61,367 nucleotides of DNA. It comes from CAVYPR01 sp052145775. Its GTDB lineage: Bacteria; Actinomycetota; Acidimicrobiia; Acidimicrobiales; RAAP-2. The notes beneath the pieces are model-generated. The model ran no database searches. It saw only the letters and a program-made list of their open reading frames with translations, and was not told the origin of the DNA. Below, piece after piece: positions 53,873 to 61,065 of this stretch; the stretch's first letter is position 1, and each line of letters starts with the position of its first letter. The stretch covers positions 1 through 61,367 of the forward strand of contig JBKQNY010000091.1 of assembly GCA_052145775.1 (NCBI GenBank), given 5' to 3'. A program made the translations under genes and the position numbers.

Positions 53873-54982
53873 ATGCACCACCCTCGCCCGACGACCGCCG
53901 GCCACCGGACCCCGAACTCCAGGCGCCTTCGGCGCTGCCTCCTCGCCGGAGCGGCCGCCGGCCTGCTGTTGGCCGGGTGCTCATCGACGCCCGTCGCGTT
54001 GAAGCGGCCGGTGCCGCGGACGACCACGACCACCACCACCGCCACGGTGGCGGCCGCACCGACCGCCCTCTGCCCGCTGACGGGCTCACCGGTCCCCGGC
54101 GGGGGTGCGGTGCCCCAGCGCCCGGCGCTGGCCGTCAAGGTCACAAATTACGTCGGCGGGCGTCCCCAAACCGGGCTCAACAAGGCCGACATCGTCTTCG
54201 AGGAACCCGTCGAGGGGGGGATCACCCGCTTCGCCGCGGTCTTCCAATGCCAGAGCACGAGCGTTGTCGGGCCCATCCGCTCGGCCCGCAACATCGACAT
54301 CGGCATCCTCGGCCAGTTCGGCACGCCCCTCCTGGCCCATGTCGGCGGCATCCAGCCGGTGATCGACGACATCGACGACTCGCCGGTCGTCAACGCCGAC
54401 GTCGGGGCGCACGGCACAGTGGAGCAGCACCTGCCCGGACGGGTCGCCCCCTACGACACCTATGCCTCGACCACAGCCCTGTGGGGCATCGACCCCTCGG
54501 ACAACACCGCTCCGACCCCGATCTTCTCCTACTCGAACACAACGCCGAGCGGTCCGGGGGTGTCCCCCGCGGGCACGGTGGCCATCCCCTTCTCCAGCAA
54601 CTCGACAGTCGTGTGGCGCTACGTGCCCAAGCTCCATGCCTTCCAGCGCTACTACGCGACAAAGCCCGATGACCTGAGCACAGGGGCCCAGGAGACGGCG
54701 GCCAACGTGGTCGTCCAGTTCGTCCCGATCACCTACGGCCCGTGGGCCGAGAACGAGGAAGGCGGCCTGGAGGTTCAGGCCAACCTGTACGACGACGCCA
54801 GTGGGCCGGCGCTCATCTTCCGCAGCGGCGAGGAGATCTCGGGGACCTGGTCGCGCTCATCGCTCGGCCAGGCCACGCAGTTCACCAACGCCGCCGGCCA
54901 GCCGATCTCCCTGCAGCCCGGCCAGACCTGGGTCGAACTCGTGCCCAACACCATCACGGTCACCGGGACCCCGCCGTCCTGA
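53873..54982 (+). CDS. DUF3048 (YerB-like) lipoprotein
   Basis: A 369-aa exported lipoprotein: residues about 18-36 are a signal ending in the lipobox LLLAGC, followed by a Thr-rich linker and the two DUF3048 domains (VKVTNYVGGRPQTGLNKADI, FEEPVEGGITRFAAVFQ, VGPIRSARNIDIGI, HVGGIQPVI and the C-terminal GTWSRSSLGQATQF). The function is unknown; Bacillus YerB and mycobacterial relatives are cell-surface. The ATG at 53873 is preferred over a TTG three codons earlier, and AAGAAT lies 8 nt upstream. Confidence 0.85.
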   Translation: MHHPRPTTAGHRTPNSRRLRRCLLAGAAAGLLLAGCSSTPVALKRPVPRTTTTTTTATVAAAPTALCPLTGSPVPGGGAVPQRPALAVKVTNYVGGRPQTGLNKADIVFEEPVEGGITRFAAVFQCQSTSVVGPIRSARNIDIGILGQFGTPLLAHVGGIQPVIDDIDDSPVVNADVGAHGTVEQHLPGRVAPYDTYASTTALWGIDPSDNTAPTPIFSYSNTTPSGPGVSPAGTVAIPFSSNSTVVWRYVPKLHAFQRYYATKPDDLSTGAQETAANVVVQFVPITYGPWAENEEGGLEVQANLYDDASGPALIFRSGEEISGTWSRSSLGQATQFTNAAGQPISLQPGQTWVELVPNTITVTGTPPS

Positions 54983-55021
54983 CCGATCGGTCTGGTTGTT
55001 CGGCCAGGCCGCCGAGCCGGG

Positions 55022-55047
55022 TTGCCCGGCCAGATTGCCCAGCCAGA
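55022..55047. repeat. Imperfect 13-nt tandem repeat between convergent genes
   Basis: TTGCCCGGCCAGA and TTGCCCAGCCAGA are adjacent, followed by a further TTGC. The 91-bp gap separates the DUF3048 stop from the recA stop. Confidence 0.6.
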
Positions 55048-55073
55048 TTGCACAGTCGGTCGGCCGCGGCTGA

Positions 55074-56126
55074 TCAGTCGAGCGAGATGGGGAGGTCGTC
55101 GGGATCCGTGCCGGCGGCCGGCTCGTCGGCCGGCTCGTCGGTGGGCGCCAGGTGCAGCCGCACTCGCTCGTCGATCTCGGCCATCAGCTGGGGGTTCTCC
55201 CGGAGGAACGTCTTCACGTTCTCCCGGCCCTGCCCGAGCTGCTCTCCCTCGTAGGTGAACCAGGCCCCAGACTTCTTGATGAAGCCGAGATCGACGGCCA
55301 CGTCGAGCAGCGACCCCTCGCGGCTGATGCCGGTGCCGGACATGATGTCGAACTCAGCTTGCTGGAAGGGCCGTGCACACTTGTTCTTCACCACCTTGAC
55401 CCGCGTGCGGCTGCCGATCATCTCGGCACCGTCCTTGATCGTCTCGATGCGCCGGATGTCGAGCCGGACCGACGAGTAGAACTTGAGGGCCCGGCCGCCG
55501 GGGGTGGTCTCGGGTGATCCGTAGAGGACGCCGATCTTCTCCCGCAGCTGGTTGATGAAGATGGCGATGGTGTCCGACTTGTTGAGGGTGCCGGTCAGCT
55601 TGCGCAGGGCCTGGGACATGAGCCGGGCCTGCAGGCCGACGTGTGAGTCACCCATCTCCCCTTCGATCTCGGCCCGGGGGGTGAGGGCGGCGACCGAGTC
55701 GATGACCACCACGTCGATCGCGCCCGAGCGGATCAGCATGTCGGCGATCTCCAGGGCCTGCTCGCCGGTGTCGGGCTGGGAGATCAACAGGGCGTCGACA
55801 TTCACCCCGATGGCCTTGGCGTAGACGGGGTCCATGGCGTGCTCGGCGTCGATGTAGGCGCAGATCCCGCCGTTGCGCTGCGCCTCGGCCACACAGTGCA
55901 TGGCCAGGGTCGACTTCCCCGACGACTCGGGGCCGAAGATCTCCACCACCCGGCCCCTGGGCAGCCCGCCGATGCCGAGTGCCAGGTCGAGCGAGAGCGC
56001 CCCGGTGGGGATGGCTTCGATGCCCATGGAGACGTGGTCGCCCATGCGCATCACCGAACCCTTGCCGAACTGCTTCTCGATCTGGCTGAGTGCCACGTCG
56101 AGTGCCTTCTCACGCTCCTCTGCCAT
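55074..56126 (-). CDS. recA: Recombinase A
   Basis: Homologous recombination and SOS-activating ATPase, 350 aa without intein. Walker A GPESSGKST, DAEHAMDP, VVIDSVAALTPRAEIEGEMG in pieces, and the L2 loop region with INQLREKIGVLYGSPETTPG are intact. The acidic C-terminus (DEPADEPAAGTDPDD) is usual. GGAGACGAAGG precedes the ATG. A CGAAC-N4-GTTCG box lies 135 nt upstream, with TAGAGT next to it. recX does not follow. Confidence 0.98.
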   Translation of the reverse strand: MAEEREKALDVALSQIEKQFGKGSVMRMGDHVSMGIEAIPTGALSLDLALGIGGLPRGRVVEIFGPESSGKSTLAMHCVAEAQRNGGICAYIDAEHAMDPVYAKAIGVNVDALLISQPDTGEQALEIADMLIRSGAIDVVVIDSVAALTPRAEIEGEMGDSHVGLQARLMSQALRKLTGTLNKSDTIAIFINQLREKIGVLYGSPETTPGGRALKFYSSVRLDIRRIETIKDGAEMIGSRTRVKVVKNKCARPFQQAEFDIMSGTGISREGSLLDVAVDLGFIKKSGAWFTYEGEQLGQGRENVKTFLRENPQLMAEIDERVRLHLAPTDEPADEPAAGTDPDDLPISLD

Positions 56127-56251
56127 CTGCCTTCGTCTCCTCGTTTCCTGGTCCGTGGTCGGTGGGCTTGATGATCGGCGACCCTACGTTCGGGGTGTAT
56201 CACCGGTCCCGGCATCGGGGTGGTTCAGGCGGCGTGGTGCCGCCGTTCGAC

Positions 56252-56276
56252 ACTCTAGTGGCGAACGCTTGTTCGA
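56252..56276 (-). promoter_or_regulatory. recA promoter with LexA (SOS) box
   Basis: GCGAACGCTTGTTCGA (56261-56276) contains the perfect actinobacterial/Gram-positive SOS palindrome CGAAC-N4-GTTCG. The minus-strand -10 TAGAGT (56257-56252) lies only 3 nt downstream, so LexA would occlude the -35/spacer region. Confidence 0.88.
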
Positions 56277-56340
56277 TGTTGGATGGCCGAGCGGGCGGGC
56301 CGCCGTGCCCGCACCGGTCCCGGCCTCCGGGCGGGCAGCG

Positions 56341-56907
56341 TCATCGGCCCGGTGGGGCGCCGGAATGCCCGCCCGCCGCGCCGGCCCCGTGGACGGCCGA
56401 CGCTGAGACGGTGACGTAGCGGGGGGGCTGGCCACGCGCCCCGGTCACCGACTCCACCAGGCACAGCTCGGCGACCGTCCAATCGGCGTGGATCGGCTCG
56501 CCGGCGAGGGCACTGGGGAGGCGGCCGCGACCCCGGGCCCGGGCGAGGGTGAGATGGCCGCGGAAGGGCCTCGGGTCGAGAGGGAGGCCGGCGGCCAGTG
56601 CGGCCGAGCCGAGCGCCTCGGCGGCCGGGTCGAGGCCGGCCACCGGCACGCTGAGCACGGCGGGCCCCAGGAGCTCGGTGGCCGGCCCCAGGTTCGCCTC
56701 CGGCCGTCGCTGGAGGGAGGAGGCCGCGGCGGAAAGCGTTGAGGCCCACGCGTCCGCCTCGTCCCCGGTCACCTGGCCCAAGAAAGCCACGGTGACGTGC
56801 CAGCGATGGCGCGGGGTCCAGCGCGCGCCGGGGGTGTCCGGACGGGGCATCGACGCCAGGACGTCGCAGACCTCGGGCGTCGGCCACACCCCCACGAACA
56901 GTCGCAC
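56341..56907 (-). CDS. thpR: RNA 2',3'-cyclic phosphodiesterase (ThpR/LigT, 2H family)
   Basis: A 188-aa 2H phosphoesterase with both His-x-Thr motifs: HVTVAF and HLTLAR in the order expected for LigT-like proteins. It begins VRLFVGVWPTPEV. The family opens 2',3'-cyclic phosphate on RNA or ADP-ribose 1'',2''-cyclic phosphate. The GTG at 56907 is 6 nt after CACACT. It is divergent from a macrodomain gene 46 bp away, a pairing that resembles the tRNA-splicing by-product pathway of eukaryotes. Confidence 0.88.
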   Translation of the reverse strand: MRLFVGVWPTPEVCDVLASMPRPDTPGARWTPRHRWHVTVAFLGQVTGDEADAWASTLSAAASSLQRRPEANLGPATELLGPAVLSVPVAGLDPAAEALGSAALAAGLPLDPRPFRGHLTLARARGRGRLPSALAGEPIHADWTVAELCLVESVTGARGQPPRYVTVSASAVHGAGAAGGHSGAPPGR

Positions 56908-56913
56908 CGCGCC

Positions 56914-56919
56914 AGTGTG
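56914..56919 (-). promoter_or_regulatory. Putative -10 box of thpR
   Basis: Minus-strand CACACT, six bases (GGCGCG), then the GTG; same box as that of the gene ending at 33888. Confidence 0.33.
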
Positions 56920-56940
56920 GCCCGGCACGGGTGGCGCGGG

Positions 56941-56946
56941 TAGGTT
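56941..56946 (+). promoter_or_regulatory. Putative -10 box of the macrodomain gene
   Basis: TAGGTT, seven bases (CCCCGGC), then the GTG at 56954. Confidence 0.45.
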
Positions 56947-56953
56947 CCCCGGC

Positions 56954-57508
56954 GTGGCCGGCCCCGACGGCGCGAGCGGCGCCACGCAGGTGGAGACGGT
57001 CCTCGGCGACATCACCGCCGAGGAGGTCGACGCCGTGGTCAACGCGGCCAACGCCGCGCTGGCGCCCGGAGCGGGCGTGTGCGGGGCGATCTTCCAAGCG
57101 GCGGGCGCCGCCCGCCTCGAGGCGGCCTGCCGGGACCTCGGCGTATGCCCGCCGGGGGACGCCAAGGCCACCGACGGCTTCGGCCTGGCCGCCCGATGGA
57201 TCATTCACACCGTCGGTCCCGTTTGGCGAGGGGGTGGGGAGGGCGAGGACGAGCTCCTCGCCTCCTGCTACCGCCGGTCGCTCGAGGTGGCCGACGAGCT
57301 GGGTGCCCGGTCGGTCGCCTTCCCGGCCATCTCCACCGGCATCTACGGGTTCCCCCCGGACCGGGCCGCCGGGATCGCCGTGACCACCGTCCGCGGCGCC
57401 GACTGCGAGGTGCGGCTGGTGCGCCTTGTCGCCTTCGACCCGGACACCCTCACCCGCTACCGGCGCCTGCTCAGTGGCGACACGCCGGCCGGGTCAGCCG
57501 GCCGGTGA
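56954..57508 (+). CDS. Macrodomain (ADP-ribose-binding) protein
   Basis: A 184-aa macrodomain. VETVLGDITAEEVDAVVNAANAAL in pieces, GAGVCGAIFQAAG, CPPGDAKATDGFGL, WIIHTVGPVWRGG and VAFPAISTGIYGFPPDRAA are the YmdB/MacroD-type motifs, including the Asn and Gly-rich loops that bind and de-acetylate or hydrolyse O-acetyl-ADP-ribose or ADP-ribose 1''-phosphate. It is divergent from the 2H phosphodiesterase thpR. The end overlaps the convergent cinA by 15 nt. Confidence 0.93.
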   Translation: MAGPDGASGATQVETVLGDITAEEVDAVVNAANAALAPGAGVCGAIFQAAGAARLEAACRDLGVCPPGDAKATDGFGLAARWIIHTVGPVWRGGGEGEDELLASCYRRSLEVADELGARSVAFPAISTGIYGFPPDRAAGIAVTTVRGADCEVRLVRLVAFDPDTLTRYRRLLSGDTPAGSAGR

Positions 57509-58759
57509 CAGCAGCTCGCGGCGGAGCATGTCGAGGGCGGAGATGGCCGAGTACTGGCGGATCCTGGGTCGGTCGCCGGGCAGCCGGAAGCCGCGGGTGA
57601 GCGCCGGGCCGTCCCCGAGCGCCAGCCCGACGAAGACCGTCCCCACCGCAACCCCCTCTTGCTCCTCGGGACCGGCCACCCCCGTGATGCCCAGGCCGAC
57701 GTCGGCACCGAGCACCCGGCGGGCACCCTCGGCCATCGCCGCGGCCGCCTCCTCGCGCACCACGGGCCCGGCCGGCACGCCCAGGACCGAGTGCTTGACG
57801 GCCGCGTCGTAGGCGACGACGCCGCCCTTGAACCACCCGCTGGCCCCCGGGACGTCGACGAGCCTCGAGGCGATGAGCCCCCCGGTCAACGACTCGGCGA
57901 CCCCCAGCGTGAGACCCCGCCGGTGCAGGGCGGCGGCCACCGCCTCCTCCATCGACTGGTCGTCGGTCCCGAACACGATGTCGCCGAGCCGCTCGGCCAG
58001 GACGTCGCGGACCGCCGCCTCCTCGTCGTCGAGCAGGGCCCGCACGGCTTCCTCGGTCGCTGCCCGGGCGGTCACCCGGACCTTGATCCCCTCGATCCCG
58101 CTGGCCAGGAAGGCGATGGTGACCGGACCGCCGTCCAGGACGTCGATGCGACCCTGGAGCGCCTCGGCCAGCGCCGATTCGCTCGACCCCCAGGTGCGAA
58201 GGACGCGGCTCACGATCACGGACTCGCCGCTCCCCGCGGCGGCCATCCGGCGGCGCAGGTCCGGCAGGATCCCCCGTCCGAACATCTCGGCCATCTCGTG
58301 GGGCACGCCCGGAACGGCGTAGAGCACCTTGTCGCCGAGCGGGCACACCAGTCCCGGGGCGGTGCCCTGGACCTGGTCGATGACCGATGCCCCCTCGGGC
58401 ACGTCGGCCTGCCGGGCGTTGTTGGCCGACATCTCTCGCCCGCGGGACCCGAAGAAGCCGGCGATGCGTGCCACGATCTCCTCGTCGCGCACCAGCGGGA
58501 CGTTCATCACCTCGGCGATGGCCTCGCGGGTGATGTCGTCCTGGGTCGGACCGAGCCCCCCGCAGACGATGACCCCGTCGGCGCGGGCGAGGGCCGTGCG
58601 CAGGGCCAGCACGATGCGGGCGTGGTTGTCGCCGACCGCCTGGTGGAAGTGGGAGTCCACCCCCGATGCCGCCAGCTGCTCGCCGAGCCAGGCGGAGTTG
58701 GTGTCGGCGATCTGTCCGAGCAGGAGCTCGGTGCCCACGGCCACGATCTCGACCCTCAC
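57494..58759 (-). CDS. cinA: CinA (competence/damage-inducible protein; NMN amidohydrolase)
   Basis: A 421-aa two-domain protein. The N-terminal MoaB/MogA-like COG1058 domain (VEIVAVGTELLLGQIADTNS, VCGGLGPTQDDITREA) has ADP-ribose pyrophosphatase activity in some species. The C-terminal CinA domain (GVAESLTGGLIASRLVDVPGAS split, YDAAVKHSVLGV, DVGLGITGVAGPE) deamidates nicotinamide mononucleotide. This unites pyridine-nucleotide salvage with the neighbouring ADP-ribose genes. The GTG start is 16 nt after pgsA; in mycobacteria cinA and pgsA are also linked. Confidence 0.94.
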   Translation of the reverse strand: MRVEIVAVGTELLLGQIADTNSAWLGEQLAASGVDSHFHQAVGDNHARIVLALRTALARADGVIVCGGLGPTQDDITREAIAEVMNVPLVRDEEIVARIAGFFGSRGREMSANNARQADVPEGASVIDQVQGTAPGLVCPLGDKVLYAVPGVPHEMAEMFGRGILPDLRRRMAAAGSGESVIVSRVLRTWGSSESALAEALQGRIDVLDGGPVTIAFLASGIEGIKVRVTARAATEEAVRALLDDEEAAVRDVLAERLGDIVFGTDDQSMEEAVAAALHRRGLTLGVAESLTGGLIASRLVDVPGASGWFKGGVVAYDAAVKHSVLGVPAGPVVREEAAAAMAEGARRVLGADVGLGITGVAGPEEQEGVAVGTVFVGLALGDGPALTRGFRLPGDRPRIRQYSAISALDMLRRELLSPAG

Positions 58760-58775
58760 GCCGCCTCCCCCGCGC

Positions 58776-59348
58776 TCATCGTTGGGCCAGGCCCATGGCC
58801 CTGCGCCCGTCGAGCAGGTACTGGATCCCGGTGGCTACCGTGAGGGCGGCGGCGAACCAGACGAAGGCCAGCTGCAGGGTATGGGCGGCGGCCAGCGGCG
58901 GGAGCAGGCAGGTGGCGATGGACAGGTCCTGCACCAGCGTCTTCACCTTGGCCGAGGTGCGGGCCGGGATCGACACGCCCCGCCGGCCGGCCCAGACGCG
59001 GTAGACGCTCATGCCGACCTCCCGGACGGCGATGAGCACCACCGGGAGCCAGGGCAGGTGGCCCTCGGCGGCCAGGGCGAAGAAGGCGCTCAGCACCACC
59101 ACCTTGTCGGCCAGCGGGTCGAGGAAGGCCCCCGAGCGGGTGGCCCCCTGGCGGCGCGCCACCCAGCCGTCGATCCCGTCGCTGAAGGCCACGGCCGCGC
59201 CGACGACCACCGTGAGCCACGAGGCGCCCTTCACCACGATGAGCACCACGAAGACGGGGGTGGCCACCAGGCGGGCCACGGTGAGGGCGTTCGCCGGGGT
59301 GGCCAGGGCGGAGGGGCCGAAGGTGCTGTCCCCGGTGGCCCCGGTCAC
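58776..59348 (-). CDS. pgsA: CDP-diacylglycerol-glycerol-3-phosphate 3-phosphatidyltransferase
   Basis: Makes phosphatidylglycerol phosphate, a membrane lipid precursor. The 190-aa protein has about five helices and the CDP-alcohol phosphotransferase motif DGIDGWVARRQG, then GAFLDPLADK. The GTG start overlaps the rimO stop by 4 nt, and cinA follows at 16 nt, so rimO-pgsA-cinA is one operon, the usual actinobacterial arrangement. Confidence 0.94.
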   Translation of the reverse strand: MTGATGDSTFGPSALATPANALTVARLVATPVFVVLIVVKGASWLTVVVGAAVAFSDGIDGWVARRQGATRSGAFLDPLADKVVVLSAFFALAAEGHLPWLPVVLIAVREVGMSVYRVWAGRRGVSIPARTSAKVKTLVQDLSIATCLLPPLAAAHTLQLAFVWFAAALTVATGIQYLLDGRRAMGLAQR

Positions 59349-60736
59349 CCGGCCACCTTCTCACCGGCCGCGTCCGGTGTGCGGGACGCCCGGCCGAGCG
59401 GCTCGCCCACCACGTCGGTGCCGAGCGAGGCGGTCACCACGACGTCGAGGAGGCTGCCGACCGCCAGGTCCGAGGGCACGTGGACCACCCCGTCGATCTC
59501 GGGGGCCTCGTGGACGGAGCGGGCGATCCCGGGCGCGTCGACCAGCACTCGGCGGGTCTCGCCCACCAGCAGGTCCCGGCGACGGGCGGTGATCCCGTCC
59601 TGGAGCTCCGCGCATTCGCCCAGTCGCTCCAGGGCCAGCCCGGCCGGGACCTGGTCGGGGAGGCCGACGGCGTGGGTGCCCTCCTCGGGGGAGAAGGGGA
59701 AGAACCCGGCCCAGTCGAGCTGCGCCTCGGCCAGGAACGCCAGCAGCTGGTCGTGGTCCTCCTCGGTCTCGCCGGGGTAGCCCAGGATGAACGAGGACCG
59801 GAAGGTGGCGGTCGGCTCGGCCTGGCGGATCTCGGCGATCCGTCGCAGGAACCGCTCGCCGTCACCCCAGCGTCGCATCCTGGCGAGCAACGGCCGCGAG
59901 ACGTGCTGGAGCGAGAGGTCGAAGTAGGGCACGCCGGTGTCGAGCACGGCCGACACCAGGTCGTCGGTGAGGCCCGACGGGTAGAGGTAGAGCAGGCGGG
60001 TGCGCTCGACCAGGACCGCGACCGACCGGGTGAGGTCGACGATCGGCATGCCGCCGCCGGTGCGCCCCCGCCCCGAGGAACGGTCGCGACCGTAGGAGGC
60101 GAGGTCCTGGGCGACCAGGACGACCTCGCGGACCCCGGCCGCCCCACCGTCGCCCCCGGCCAGGGCGGCGACCTCGGCCAGGATCGAGTCGGCGGTCCGC
60201 GACCGCTGGCGGCCGCGGAACGACGGGATGGCGCAGAAGCCGCAGAGACGGTCGCACCCCTCGGCCACCTTCACGTACGCCCAGGGGGCGCCGGTGGCCG
60301 GCCGGGGCAGCTCGAGGAGATCGAAGGATCCGCCGTCGACGGCCGGGGAGGGTGGACCGGCGGCGCGCGACGGACCGAGGGTGACCGGCACCGGCCCGCC
60401 ACCGGGCGGGGGCGCCAGCGACGTCCCGAACCCGGCCACCAGGTCCACCTCGGGCAGGGCCGCGGCCAGCTCGTCGCCGTAGCGCTCGGCCATGCAGCCG
60501 GTGACCACGAGCCGCGCCCCCTGGCGTCGGGCGTCGGCCAGGGCGAGCACGGTGTCGACCGACTCCTGCCGGGCCGCCTCGATGAAGGCGCAGGTGTTGA
60601 CCACGACGAGGTCGGCCTCTGTGGGCCCTGACGCCGGCACCAGGCCGTCGTGGGCCAGTCGCCCGGCCAGCTTGTCCGAGTCCACCTGGTTCTTCGGGCA
60701 CCCGAGGGTGTGCAGCCAGTAGCTGCGTTCGGCCAT
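59345..60736 (-). CDS. rimO: Ribosomal protein S12 methylthiotransferase RimO
   Basis: Radical-SAM enzyme that methylthiolates Asp of S12; 463 aa. The N-terminal UPF0004 domain has HTLGCPKNQVDSDK, VVNTCAF and VTGCMAERYG (three Cys for the auxiliary cluster), the radical-SAM site is EGCDRLCGFCAIP, and a C-terminal TRAM domain ends near VTASLGTDVVGE. The ATG at 60736 has AAGGGAG upstream; an extension of 14 residues is unsupported. It is the first gene of rimO-pgsA-cinA. Confidence 0.95.
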   Translation of the reverse strand: MAERSYWLHTLGCPKNQVDSDKLAGRLAHDGLVPASGPTEADLVVVNTCAFIEAARQESVDTVLALADARRQGARLVVTGCMAERYGDELAAALPEVDLVAGFGTSLAPPPGGGPVPVTLGPSRAAGPPSPAVDGGSFDLLELPRPATGAPWAYVKVAEGCDRLCGFCAIPSFRGRQRSRTADSILAEVAALAGGDGGAAGVREVVLVAQDLASYGRDRSSGRGRTGGGMPIVDLTRSVAVLVERTRLLYLYPSGLTDDLVSAVLDTGVPYFDLSLQHVSRPLLARMRRWGDGERFLRRIAEIRQAEPTATFRSSFILGYPGETEEDHDQLLAFLAEAQLDWAGFFPFSPEEGTHAVGLPDQVPAGLALERLGECAELQDGITARRRDLLVGETRRVLVDAPGIARSVHEAPEIDGVVHVPSDLAVGSLLDVVVTASLGTDVVGEPLGRASRTPDAAGEKVAG

Positions 60737-60849
60737 GCGACGTTCCACTCCCTTGCCGGCGTGCGGGGTCCCGTCCACGGGGGCCGACGCCGGGCGATGG
60801 GGCCGGCGGCCACCGGCAGGTGCCGGCGGCCGTCACACCGGCCGTTACG

Positions 60850-60938
60850 CGGAGAGGGAGGGATTTGAACCCTCGGACCGGGTTCCCCCAGTCAACTCAT
60901 TAGCAGTGAGTCAGATTCGGCCGCTCTCGCACCTCTAC
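60850..60938 (-). tRNA. tRNA-Ser (anticodon GCU) with one acceptor mismatch
   Basis: Minus strand, 89 nt. The anticodon stem ACTCA/TGAGT encloses CTGCTAA (GCT); the class II variable arm and the GGTTCAAATCCC T-arm are good. The acceptor reads GTAGAGG against CCTCTCC, so position 2 (T) faces C, where GGAGAGG would be perfect. The 5' end faces an integrase gene 128 bp away, suggesting that the terminal bases were rewritten when an element inserted (inference). Confidence 0.9.
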
Positions 60939-60990
60939 TACCTGTTCTGGGGTACTTTCTCAGGGTACCACCCGACCAGAATCGCGGTCA

Positions 60991-61010
60991 TGTCCTAATT
61001 CTGTCCTAAT
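60991..61010 (+). repeat. Direct repeat TGTCCTAAT upstream of the integrase
   Basis: Two exact TGTCCTAAT copies (60991-60999 and 61002-61010), 11 bp apart, roughly one helical turn, sit just before the integrase promoter. They could be arm-type or regulator sites. Confidence 0.65.
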
Positions 61011-61015
61011 CCTGC

Positions 61016-61021
61016 TAGGCT
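61016..61021 (+). promoter_or_regulatory. Putative -10 box of the integrase gene
   Basis: TAGGCT, followed by a leader of about 38 nt with GGAAGGGCAGGA before the ATG at 61066; directly behind the direct repeats. Confidence 0.42.
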
Positions 61022-61065
61022 GGTCGTCGGCAGACAGACCAAGAGCTGGGAAGGGCAGGAAGACC

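Noticed and set aside
60737..60849. Possible gene between rimO and tRNA-Ser
   Set aside because: Only short unrelated frames and a GC-rich spacer are present.
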